Of a stretch of DNA of 64,000 nt, positions 34,773 to 46,234 are shown piece by piece. Each line of letters starts with the position of its first letter. The first letter of the stretch is position 1. A model generated the notes under the pieces. It searched no databases. It saw nothing but the letters and a program-made list of their open reading frames with translations, and was not told where the DNA came from. Position numbers and translations under genes: made by a program. The DNA is from Powellomyces hirtus (taxonomy: Eukaryota > Chytridiomycota > Chytridiomycetes > Spizellomycetales > Powellomycetaceae), in the NCBI GenBank assembly GCA_025526995.1, contig JAHLKG010000001.1, forward strand, positions 434,001 through 498,000. The letters run 5' to 3'.

Positions 34773-35607
34773 TCACGGTGTCGCGGCCGGACTCGCCCGC
34801 GTCGCCAAGAACCATATGACGATAAACAGGAGCAAGGACAGACCAACGATGGTGCAGGTATGCCGGCCGTGCTGGGTGCCCATCATGGTGGTCATTTTGC
34901 GGAAACTGCCTCGCATCTTGTCGCTGGCCGAGTCAAAAGTCGTGCCCTACCAGAGAGGAAAGAAAAAAAAAAAAACAGCCCGTCGTGTTGTGGGTTCAGC
35001 CGACACGTCAATGCAGGCTTCATTTTTTTTGGCCTGGATTCAAGTTGTTCCGTGACATGGGGAGATATCAATCTACCCCCTCCGTACCATATTGCTCAAC
35101 AGCCTGGGTTGCGGGAAACGCGATAGGCGTCAGTATGTCGATGATGTCGCCCCCCACCAATTCAAAACAGCCCCCTCACTCATTCAACACAAGAAAAAAC
35201 TTACTGGTTCTGCGAGTTCACATCATCATGCATCTCAATCGTAATCTGTCCCACACCAAAATAAAAAAAAGTCGTCAACGCAGCCCATTCCCTGCCCCCC
35301 CCCCCTCTTGTTCTGCTGAGCGCGATATGGTGACCGCCCACAGCGCCTCGCATCCCTACATTCTTCAACGCCGAAATTTTCCCATGGAGCGAATCCATCG
35401 CATCATCGTTCTGGAACTCCAGCAGCCGGTCATTGTAGTCGTTTTGTTGCCGGCTGCGGGCGTCGCGGTCGTTGGAACTATGGCAGGGAGTCGTCGCACG
35501 TTAGCGGGGCGTGCGGATTCTGCGCGTTTCACAGACATTCCTCTGGACTGCACTTTTTTGATAACTACAAAGACAGGTCCAGATGCAGGGTCTTACCGAA
35601 ATGCCAT
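34773..35607 (-). CDS. BET1: BET1, ER-Golgi Qc-SNARE
   Basis: Tail-anchored Qc-SNARE for ER-to-Golgi transport. Five exons on the minus strand: 35607-35597 (11 nt), 35477-35360, 35245-35205, a 16-nt micro-exon 35103-35088, and 34946-34773. All introns are GT..AG. The micro-exon is needed: without it the last exon is out of frame; with it the SNARE core reads VNSQNQLLSNMGTTFDSASD, matching BET1 heptad spacing. The zero-layer Gln is expected in SQN. Upstream, LEFQNDDAMDSLHGKISALK is typical BET1. The C-terminal anchor is CTIVGLSLLLFIVIWFLATR with a short lumenal tail ending AATP. About 119 residues, a normal family length. Confidence 0.88.
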
Positions 35608-36198
35608 TGTTGATCGTATGTAGACGTTGTTTATTTTTGGGGTAATGTTCTGCACGGGAGAAATAAGAGCTTCGTTGGAAAGAGCGCTGACGGGTGCGGC
35701 TAGATCTAGCGCATAGCCACGCGCGCCCTGGTTTGATTTGGATGGATCCTGCCAGACATAGTCTACTGCGCGCGCAGCAACATTATCCAAATATGGCAGG
35801 TGGGGTGGGTGGGACACGACTGCGCGCGCAGTACTTCCTCCCAGCCAATCACATCCATCGTTTCCGCTGCACAGCCACCGGTCCAAATTCTTATAAATAG
35901 CGACCGTCCCCCGACTCCCCTCCTGTTTTTCTTCATACTTACCTGGCCCATAGGTCCTGTGATCAACAAGGCAGACCTAGGTGAGGACTTCTCGGCATTG
36001 CACAACCGTTCGAGGGTCCTTGCTCACCCGTCCCTTTGGGGGCGGCGTGGGGGCATAATTTTTGTTGGTGGGAGTGGGCATTCGTGTTCATCTCCTGAAA
36101 TCTTCTTCAAATAAAAGGATGAAATTATGTGTTTTATCATCATGACTGTTTTTAATAAATATTGAATATGAATAAATGCTGTGATGGGGTTTGTTTGT
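35608..36198. promoter_or_regulatory. Spacer between BET1 start and DRC7 3' end, with paired palindromes
   Basis: Contains two copies of the self-complementary 12-mer ctgcgcgcgcag, at 35766-35777 and 35820-35831, 54 bp apart. They lie 160-220 bp upstream of the BET1 ATG and could be binding sites for a dimeric factor. Otherwise nothing is seen. Confidence 0.4.
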
Positions 36199-39100
36199 CT
36201 ATGATGATGATTGTGTCCAAGCAAGACTTAGGCGTGGATCTGCTTTCAGACGCGCGTCTAATTCTACATAGCGCTCTGGAGCAGTCTCCTTGTGCTGTAT
36301 AGCATGAAATGAGTAAGTGAGTGAATCGTTACGTCGGTCTGAGGGCAACCTCACCTTTGCCAAGCGTTTCTCCAGAATGTGAATCTTGAACAACGCATCA
36401 TTGCAGAAGCGCACATACGCTTCCGTCTCCTCGGGGGTCATCGAGTCGGCATTGCGTGAGTACTGCTGCTGGCGGCGCTGGTACTCGCCCGTGACTTCGT
36501 CCAACCGGCCCTGCATGATGTTGGCTTTTTCAATCAGCCGCTCCTTAAAGTTCTTCAAACATGCGTCTTTCACGCTCAGCGCTTCTTCCCGGCTTAGTTT
36601 CGTTGGTGTGGGCTGGTGACGCGAGGGTCAAGATTTTTCGGAGATGAGAATGTTAGATGCTGGTGTAGATGCGGACGAGAGAAGCGAATTGGCGGAACTT
36701 ACGTAGCTGACGAGGAATGGGGACAAATAATCCAAATCGGCCGCTTTGTTTTCCTCTTCTTCCTTGCTGGCTTCCTTTTTCTCCTCGCTCGGGAGTTTCT
36801 TTTTTTTAACAAAAAAATACGTACGTTAGACCATGCATTTGCCTTTGCTGCTCGTTTTTGCCCGCCCGCCCCTACCGTTTGGTTCCGCATGGTATCGTAC
36901 ACCGACACAACCAACGAGACATCTGCCTCTTCAGCAGTGCGATTCGCGAGGATCTCGGATACCTCGCGGTCGGACGCCTTGATTGCAGACAAGCATCCCT
37001 GTTCGCTGTTGAGTAGGGAGAGCAGCTCAGTGTAGAGTTGTTGTTTCTTGCGTGGTTTGCGGTAGGGGTCGACCTGGGAAATATTTAGATCCGGAATTTC
37101 AGTCGCGTAATTCGTGAAGGATGGGGATGGTATTGCGATTTGGATTCGTACCTCAAATGCAACGCTCATGTCAAGAAAGTTGGTCTTTTGCTCGGCAGTT
37201 GGTTTTTTGAACTCGCGGGTAGAGGGGATGATCTTGCCGTGCTCGCGATGGTACACGACCCGGATCTTGGGAACAAGCGCAGAAAAGAATCAAGATGGCT
37301 GATGATATAGGAGGAATAGCGACGAATGCGCCATACATACCTTATCTTCTTTGAGAAAGTAAGTACGCTTTTGCGCATCTTCGTGCGAGGGGACCTCTGC
37401 AGGACACCCGAGGGTGGTCAGTAGTGGAAAGTTGAGGTAGTTGTTTGGTGGTCCCCTTACGAGGATTGCGCTCCAGCTTCTCCGCCATCTTCATGATTGC
37501 TCCACGCTCGCTTTCCTCGTCCTACATATCGAATCGTGAGCACAACGTAACCTGTGTGCATGTGGGTTTGTGGCAGTCGTTCATACATCTTCCCCATCAA
37601 AAGTCACACTTCGATAAATGAGCCGATCTTCACGGTCGGTGAAATGCTCGACGATCTAACTTGCGAAAGGCGGTGCGAACAAAAAAAAAAAGAAAAAAAA
37701 AATCAGTAAGAAGAAAGTTAAACCAGTGAACCAAATCTTCCGCACCTTGATAGTCTCATCCACCCGCACCACCAACCCATCAAACCTCGCCGTCGGATAA
37801 AAATGCATCGCTTTCGTCCGCCCGTCCACCGTAATATGCTCTCGTAACCCATGCAACCGCCCAGCGTCAAAAAACTCGTGAATGATGCCATCGTATGGAA
37901 TACGGATTCGTTGTCGCAGCTTGTCGCGCCGATTAGAAAATGTTTCCCGGATTTCCCCATTGTACTCGCGGGTGTCGTCCGCAAAGAAAATCGTACGCGC
38001 GACCATTCCATCTTTGCGGAAATACTCGGCGTAGACTTCCTACAAAAACCCGAAGCCATCGCTGCGTTTAGACTGATGTTTCCCATGTCGAAATTGGCTT
38101 TTTGTTTCGGCCCTCCTTACATGCCGCGCATCCCGGTATATAATCATCTTGGCACCCGACGGACACCGTGATTCGAACGCTTCTCGCGACACCACGAGCT
38201 TCTCTACCCACGACGGCGGCAAATCAAGGATTTCCGACGCGGGCGTGTCCGCGTCCCCGTCTTCGGAGCCCAGTTCCCCGCCTTGTTCCTCGCCGTCGTC
38301 GTCATTGGGATCTACACCGCCTGGCTGCGTGTTGTCCAGCAACACGAATTCCCATTTGCCGTTGTCGCCCAGATCAAATGATATACCCTACAGATATGAT
38401 TGCAATGGGTTTTAGGACGAGGGAGCACTGTAGATCACGGGAGGGGTGTGGGCAGGTAACCTTCAATCCTTCGTAGCAGACTTGCATGTTCACCCAGTGG
38501 TTGACGGAACTGAACACGCTCTCGACACCGAGATAGTTTTCGTTGTCGGTGGCGTAGACGTTGCCGGTTGTGGCCTCTAAGTGTCGTTTTATAGGATGAT
38601 TCAGTACATTTTCCTCCACGCAAACTCTCAATCTCGCCTGCTACTGTACCAATGAAGAAGGCCTCCGCTACTTCACGCTTTCCGGGAAGAACCAGCACCC
38701 ACGAGTGGACACGCAGTCCCTTCAGTTCATCATTGTCTTCCTCTGCCAACTAGACCAGTACAGCATATGAGTACCGCGACGGCCGTATAGGCCCACTAGA
38801 TGAGCAGCACGTACCGCACGAGCGTCCAGCTCCTTCCTCCTCGCCGCCGCAGCCTGCTGCTGCGCGCGAGTCTTTGATTTTTCTTCCTGCTTCACCACAA
38901 ACAGACTCTGCAGCTGCCGCGGCGGTTTCACCTTATACTTTGACGGTGACGCAGCTGACGCACCAGTTGAACCGCTATCACTTGCGGTTACTGTTGACGC
39001 CGTCGTTGTGGACGGGACCTGTGTCTCGCTCGTAGAACCCGTCGGCGGCGCAATCCCCGCCGTCTTGCTGTCCACCCTGCTCTCGTCCATCAACGTCATG

Positions 39101-40078
39101 GCCCGCGTCGCGTACCCAGACACAACGTAGGCATCGTAGCCCACCCCCCGCAGAAGCGATACAAGGAGAATGGAGTAGTCAAATGCATTGCCTTGTTGAA
39201 GTCGGAGCGTGTACGCTGGGCCTGGGATGATGGATGGCTACAAACACGATTTTTAGTGATGTAGTGAAACAGGCAAGGCTTCCAAAGAAGCAAATCGACT
39301 GTTTGTTACTCACCAACTCATGCGCGGGCTCCAGCGGCACATACGACAAATACTCTGCCACAAACCGCGCACAACCTCTATAATCATACAACTCGCGATA
39401 CGGCAACTGCGTCGGTCTCAACGTCGTGCACACAAACTTTGGCACCCCAAAATGATTCGGCGGACTCAACAGCAATCCTCTCCGGCCGGGAAACAGTTGC
39501 GTGTACTGCCGATTGAAATTGTTGACGTACTCTAGCACCCATGTTTCCTTCTTTGATGTCGTGTAGTACGATGCTGGCGCTTTGGACCGGTCCAACAGCT
39601 CGTTGAGACATTCTTGCCGACGCGCTTTTTGTTGGGCTTGGAATTCGACTTCGTGCATGTCGTACCAATCAGTTGATACGTCTTCTCGACTGAGTGACAT
39701 GGTCGATCCGTGGCGGGAGGCATTTGCGGATTTGGGAGAAGGACGAGAGGCAGCATCCCCTTCTGCGGCACCACCACTATGGTCTCCACCCTCCACTCCA
39801 CCCGTGTTCTCCCCTATTCCGGCATTGTCGGCCCCGTCAGTCTCAACAGGCTCGGTCCCCTCGGGAATCGCTTCGGGAATTGCCTCCGGGTGTGAATCAG
39901 ATGCCTCCAGTGATCGGGTCGACTGGCGTGACTGTTCTCGCTCTGCATTGTTGTCACCACCCTCTCCGGATAACGCTTTACTGGCTCGTCGGGATTGGAG
40001 TGCGGAGCCTGCGGCGTCGGAGGGGTCGTCGGCGGCGCCGTCGGGCCGGCTGCTTGCTGCCTCGTCGCCAGCTAACAT
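36199..40078 (-). CDS. DRC7: DRC7 (CCDC135), dynein regulatory complex subunit of motile flagella
   Basis: Axonemal nexin-dynein regulatory complex subunit with a transglutaminase-like domain, needed for regulated flagellar beating. Fourteen exons; mapped boundaries include 40078-39314, 39237-38815, 38749-38650, 38576-38461, 38387-38121, 38039-37746 and 37655-37587; seven smaller exons run down to the TAG at 36201-36199. All joins are GT..AG and in phase. The N-terminal 130 residues are acidic/Ser-rich. Diagnostic blocks: TTLRPTQLPYRELYDYRGCA, GNAFDYSILLVSLLRGVGYD then AYVVSGYATR, LRVHSWVLVLPGKREVAEAF, and SGAKMIIYRDARH near the middle. The coiled-coil C-terminus has LKNFKERLIEKANIMQGRLD and ends PRLSLAWTQSSS. 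In the protease-like site the expected catalytic Cys position reads NAFDYS rather than the GxCFD of many homologues, so it is probably catalytically inactive. Confidence 0.92.
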
Positions 40079-40579
40079 CCTACGTCAATTCCTTTAATTT
40101 TAATCAAACTATCGTCTTTTGCTTTCTGCTGTCAAAATTCCAAACATTGACAGTATGCGGTATTACGTGAGCAAGAGCTCCGTTTTTGACAGCATTCCCG
40201 CATTTGATACGTAACGCGTCACCCCGCGCCCGACTTTGCCGGATGCTCGATACCTTGTCGAGATGAACACATTCAATCCAACGAGTCATATTGTTTCTCT
40301 ACGTTCTGAAATATATCTTATGGCCAATCATCACATTGCGAAGAATTAACGGTGGCCAAAGGGGAAGAGTCTGGAGTATGTACATGAATAAAAAAAAAAT
40401 GATGGGAAAAGAAGCAATAATGGGGGCCAGGGTCCAAAAATGGAAGTTTCATAAGACACGCGGAGACAGTATGGGGAGCGGTGGAAGATACGTGTTCACG
40501 CGGCCTCATCAGGAGAGCTGGAGGGAGGGGGCACATCGGGCCGGCCACTTCCATTTCCCTGTGTTGACTGCGACCACGG
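40079..40579. other. Spacer DRC7 start / P4-ATPase 3' end
   Basis: 501 bp holding the DRC7 promoter and the 3' UTR of the flippase gene. Overlapping short ORFs are not convincing. Confidence 0.4.
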
Positions 40580-43500
40580 CTACGGCTGCCGTCTCGGTGC
40601 TGGTGGTTTCGAGATCCTTGGTGGAGCTGATCTTGATGTTGAGCGTTGTATCACGGGTGGGTTGCTACTGCCATCTCCACTACCGGCCTCCTCCCCAGTG
40701 ATGTATGGGAGATTAGTGGCGCTGGTGGGTGAAATGGGTGATAGAAGCGGTCCATACTCCCTCACCATCCGCGCAATATCTGCCATAGCAGACCCCGGGC
40801 GTGATGCTGCAGATGCTCCAGCAGCGCCGGGAACGGAGCTCGGGGTGTGCGGCGACGATACGTCAAGCGAGGAGTGATGCGAAGCAAGCACATCTGCCGC
40901 GCCCTTGTCCTGGCCAAAACAGAACCCGCGGTTCTTGGTCGTTTCGCCCGTCCGCATGACACTGAACTGGGACCCGGCGAGGTCCGCGGTGCTTTGGCGG
41001 ATATCGACCCGGGAGGCAAAGTGCAGGTTCGCGGTGGTCCGCCGGCGGCTGAGGGATAAGGTGGAGTAGTTCCCCGAGTAGGGCGTCGTGGGTGTGGCGA
41101 GGTCGCTGGGAGTTGGAATGGAACGGATGCTGAGCCGCGTTGTGAGCGTCATTGCGGGGAGAGGCGATGGTACTCCTCCGTGGGGAGAGGACCCGCTTGC
41201 GGACCGGGCATGACCGCCGCGACGAACGGGCGCCGTGGAAGATGAGGACGAGCCGATGCGGGAGCGGGGTGGCCCGCCTGAAAGAACCGGGTGGGCTTTA
41301 GACAGATCAGGTTCGAGCATCGGGATGGCGTCAATGATCGCGGTTTGCCGCATGCTGGTTGGTGCTGCCGTACTGGTCGCTGACTGCGCTCGTGAAGATT
41401 CCTCGTCGCGGATATTCTGAGCAGTGATGTTGCCGCTTCCCATCTCCAGCCGTCCTTCCTCGTCTTCTCGACTCTGAGGCCGGGTTTGGGGCTCAGGCGT
41501 GGCACAGATAGCCCCACCCGACACAAGAGGTTGCTGAGCTGCGGGTGGTTCGTGATGCGGGGCGTGATACTGATCGCGATCGTCGCCTTTCAGCACCTCG
41601 TCCAATCCAAATTTTTGGATCTCTTGCACAATCTCCGTATCCGATGGTCGGAACAGCCGCCACGTATACTTGACCACCAATCGGGGCAGCTGGCAGATCG
41701 TCGTTGCGAGAATGAATGACAGCCAGAACCCGGGACTGGACGCTAGTTCGATAACAACACCCCCGAGTGTTGTCCCCGGGAAAAACGAGTACACAATCGT
41801 CCACAAAATGACAATCGCTTCCGAAAACCCGTACGCCAGCCAACTGAGCCACGTGAACGAATTGGTACTGACAACCAACACTGCATTCGCATTGATCACG
41901 GCAATTATCGCGGACGTCGACCCAATCAGCGCCAAATCGGGGACTCGACCCGCTGACGAATACGAGCCCGGCCACCCCGCCGAGTCCCTGAATGTCGCGA
42001 GAACAACGAGAAGGATAACGACGGACTGAACCATTGCATCCAACATGTAGAACCCGAACCGCCAGAATGAAAACACCCATCGAATCCCGCTGCTGTATAC
42101 TGGCGGGACCATCACTACGTATTTCTCGCTCAGGTCCTGGTCGAATATTCCGAGTGTTATGACGGGCAAGGCCGTGAAGACGACGTTGTAGAGAAGCGTG
42201 TAGGTCGGATCGTACAGCGATAGAGAGGAGAAACCGCACCAGAATTGAAACCAGAACAGAACCATTCTGGAAAAAAGGGGGCAGTCAATTAGACCTAATC
42301 CTACCATGTGAATCCTGAGATCCGCCTTCAAATATAATACTCACACCCAAATAATGTTCTTGAAAAAGAAACACAGAATCATATCGCTCGTCCTCCTGAA
42401 ACTCCACCGTCCATGCACGAGCAGCAACCGACTCAAGAATCTGAACTGCGCAATCGCATAATCCGCCGCCATCGCCGCCTGCAACCCTTCCTCGCCCGCA
42501 ATGCCCACACCAATGTGCGCCGCCTGGATCATGCTCACATCATTCGCCCCATCCCCAATCGCCAGCGTCATCGAATGCTGAGAGTCCTTTACGAGATTGA
42601 CAATCTGCGCTTTCTGAAGCGGGGACACACGGCAACATACGACTGACGCACAGAGCATCGAGAGACGGAGCAGGTGGGCCCGTGCGTAAGGCGATTGTAG
42701 CGTGACGGCTAGTGCCGCACCATCAATGATGAGCCCGTATGGACAGGTAGAGGGTGCAGCGGCGGAAGTGTCCGTGGGGAAGAAAGTTTCGAGCGCTTTG
42801 CTGAGTTGGGCAACGGGACCGTTTTCTTCAATCTTGTCGTTTTCGTCCCCGCGGATCAGGATGAGTCGCATGTCGCGCGTGAGGAGATTGCACGAGAAGC
42901 CGATGTTGATCGCTGTTTCCATCTTATCTCCTAATCAACAGTATCATAGTCACGGTTAATGAACATGATCACGCTTAACCCATCGAGCCCGTCAGCATGG
43001 TTTTCTGCTTTTTTCAGGCTTACCCGTCAGAACCCATACTTTGACTCCCGCGCTCATGAGGGTCGCAATGCACTCGGGAACGCCTTCCTGCAGCTTGTCT
43101 TCAATGGCTGTGGCACCAATGAGAACCAAATCGCGCTCAATCTCCTCTGCCGCAGCGTCCATGAGTGCCTCCCGGTTAGTGAGAGAAACGGAAGCTGCTT
43201 GATAGCGCGCGGCCCAGGCTGTGTATTCTGCTTCGGTGATATAGGCGCGGGCTATGCACAACGTGCGGAGGCCTATCAACAAAAGCTTTAGAGCGATGAA
43301 AGCGCGCTTGACAGCCTTATGCCAAAGCCCGCATAGTTACCTTCTTCCGCAAAGTATTCCAAATGCGTCCCCGTTACTTCTCTCAACGTCTCCTGATCTT
43401 CCGCGAGCCGTTCCCAAATAACCGAGTCCGCGCCCTTGGAAATCACTGCGACCCAATTCTCGGGTGTCCTCACCACCACACTCATTCGTTTCCGCGTGGA

Positions 43501-45781
43501 ATTAAACTCCAGCACATTGAGCAGCTCGTAGCGCAAGATCGACCCGTCAGGAATCTTCACATTGATGGCCGTGTTTTCACGCGACAGGAATTCGAACCCC
43601 GCCGCCCGCGCGGCTTGCACGAGCGCGGCTTCGTCCGGAGAAGACGCTTTGTACACTGGCGGGCCCGGGTTCTCCTCCGTTGCTGGCGTTACAAGAACAG
43701 AGTGACAGACCGCTAAGGCCAGAAAAAATTCACGAAGACATTCGTATTGCGTCGTATCTCTGACAGCCATGTGCGTCTCCAGCAAATCATCCCAGAACGG
43801 CGGCTTGGTCGCATCCGCCACTTTCTTGCTCGTTCCATCATCGTTCACATTGTTGTCGTCATCCACAATCCCCGCGCCATAAATCACCCCCGCAATGCTG
43901 AATTTTTTGAACTCCATATTGTTGCGCGTCAACGTGCCCGTTTTGTCCGAAAACACGTACTCGATCTGGCCTAGATCATCGGCAATGCCCCAGCTACGGG
44001 GGATGCATCTATGGTTCGGTGCGTAGAACATTTCCAAATCCTCGTAAATGAAGTATGCCTATTCGTTGGTTGCAAGAAAGTATGGATTATTGAATTTCAA
44101 TAGTTCGATAACTGCTCAGGATCATTTACCTGCATAGTCTTCACAATCTCGAGCGTAATGTACAGGGATAGAGGAACCACGTTTTGATATATAATGATGC
44201 TATTCCTATAGTGCCATCGAAATTACACGTGAATAAGAGGTCATCGCAACGACTCTGCATTGACATTACCAAAAACGTACCAGAACGCATCCATAGCAGC
44301 ACTCGCAAACGATGCCACGCCCGTAAAAGTCCAATCAAGCCAAATCGGGTTGGTCTCGCTCCAATTTCGTTCCCAGAGTGGATTGGCAATGCACGTGACG
44401 ATGCACACCGCCAGGAGGACCCCGAGATTGATGAAGACCTGGATGTTCATGTTCTTTTCGGTGCGCGATCGTTTCATGGGTGTTTTGCCAGCATTTTGGC
44501 GGATTTTTGTAGACGCGCCAGTTTGGACTGCGAGACCAATTGCCCATGCCGTGTTGCGGAGGTAGCATCCACGTAAAAGGACGTTTTGCACGGAGAGCGG
44601 GACTTGAATGGGCGCGTCTTTGCCTGAGAGGGTGACAAAAGCATCAGTCATCATTTCACGATTGGACCTGAGCCATGGTGCACAGGATAGCGCTTTATAC
44701 AGTACCTGCTTCTCCCGCGGGTGGCAGGACCAGGGTCCCTGTAAAGGTGTACAGACTGTTGTTGGGTCGCTCGCACTCAACCACACACTTGAAATCCCTG
44801 ATCAGATTCAAATGTTCAGGAGCGAGCACGGCAGCAGTAGCCGGCACACCCTGTCTTATTTTCAAGTTCGTTTCGCCGTCGAGGTTTTTAGTTTCGACGT
44901 AGCACAGGCCATCAGGTTCAGAGGTCGCGAGGATAACAAGATCAGCGGGAACGGGGCTGTTGTCTTTCAACAGAACAAGATCCCCCGTTACGACATCTGC
45001 CCAGGGTGTGGCGGTCCATGCAATGGTGGTTCCTGTCGTTGCTGTTGCTGTGACTTTGGGCGTTTCCGGCGGTGGTGCTTCTAGATTCTCCAGTGATGGT
45101 CCAGATGGTGATATTTTGCCACCGCTTTTCCGCCTACCGCGTCTTTTGAGCCCCCAGCTCTCCCACGGTTGCGTGGTTGCGACGCGTTTGAAGAACGGTT
45201 CGTTCGAATTCTTCCAAGCGTCTCCGCGGATGCACCATGCTAAAGTAGCGTTCATCTCTGCATCAGATTGGTGTCGTCGCCAATCTTCAAACCCATCCTT
45301 GACTGCTGTGAGGCCGACGATGACAATCAGAGGCAAGGCGGAGACGAAAGGGTTAATCGTTTGGTATTTTGGGAAGAATTGTAGAACTGTCAAGCCGAGG
45401 AAGTAAAGGTTCGCAATACGACTGAGGCATTTTCGAAATTCGTAATTGAGTGGATAGAAGAGCGTTCGGGACAAAGTAGCATAACGGGAATAAAAAAGAT
45501 GTATTTTGTGTCAGACTTACGAAAGCAAAGCTCTCGATGTGCTAGGAGGTGAAAGACACAGACCACAAGGTGTGCCCACCCAAATTCGCATCGCCTCACC
45601 GAAACTGCTCAAACAAGTTCTTTGGTAAAAAGCTCAGCACGCTGTATTTGTACGTATAGACAGCATTGGTTGGAAAGTGCTGACTCGGGCGGCCTCGTTC
45701 GTCGAAAACTACGGCGGCAGGGACTGGCACATTGACAAAGACGCGTTGTGGACCCTCGAGTTTCGGTATTTTTTTCGTCAT
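40580..45781 (-). CDS. P4-type ATPase, phospholipid flippase (Dnf-like)
   Basis: Large P4-ATPase that flips phospholipids to the cytosolic leaflet of plasma, Golgi or endosomal membranes. The ATG is at 45781; the frame is also open a few codons upstream, but without an ATG. Exon 1 ends 45600; the next exon starts at 45421, restoring the family motif KNLFEQFRRIANLYFL. Further motifs: TKNLDGETNLKIRQ (actuator, about 44870-44900), SDKTGTLTRNNMEFKKF with the phosphorylated Asp (about 43920-43960), KVWVLTGKPEKS, GDGANDVSMIQAAHIGVGIA (hinge, about 42510-42565), and AIAQFRFLSRLLLVHGRWSF. The C-terminal about 330 residues after the last TM segment are Ser/Thr/Pro-rich and disordered, ending APRRQP. 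An insert of about 40 residues with LKRRGRRKSGGKIS sits between the first TM pair and the actuator, as in Dnf1/2. About ten exons; I did not fix every internal boundary. It should act with a CDC50-type beta subunit. Confidence 0.88.
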
Positions 45782-46234
45782 TAGTTGCAAAGTTCGGGTT
45801 TCGGATGTGATGATTCAAATAAAAGTGAAATGTACAGATGGTTTTCCTTTGGGTGTGTTGGTGATTGACAGGTCCGTTCGGTGGCAATTCGCGTTCTGTG
45901 GACCGCACGTACTGTAACTCCGCGGGCTTACGTGACCTGGCTCCGACACCGCGTTGCAATTGACAGCCCAACGTTACGCGTATTCTGCAGTTCGTACGTA
46001 TATTCTTTTCACAGACCGTGGGGATATTTAGCGAATCCCACATGCGATCCTACATTTCTCATGTGAATACAGAGTCCTGTGAACTGGGAATTTCCTTGCA
46101 GCAGTTTTCGCACTTGACGAAAATGGAATTTCATTGATGATTCATCTGGACTAAGATCTAGAATGCATTGCGATAGGCTTAGCAAACAACTAATCAATAG
46201 GGGTTCACCTTCCTAGTCCAACACTATCTCTAAA
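45782..46234. other. Spacer upstream of the P4-ATPase
   Basis: Promoter of the flippase gene and 3' UTR of the dynamin gene. Nothing specific is recognised. Confidence 0.4.
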
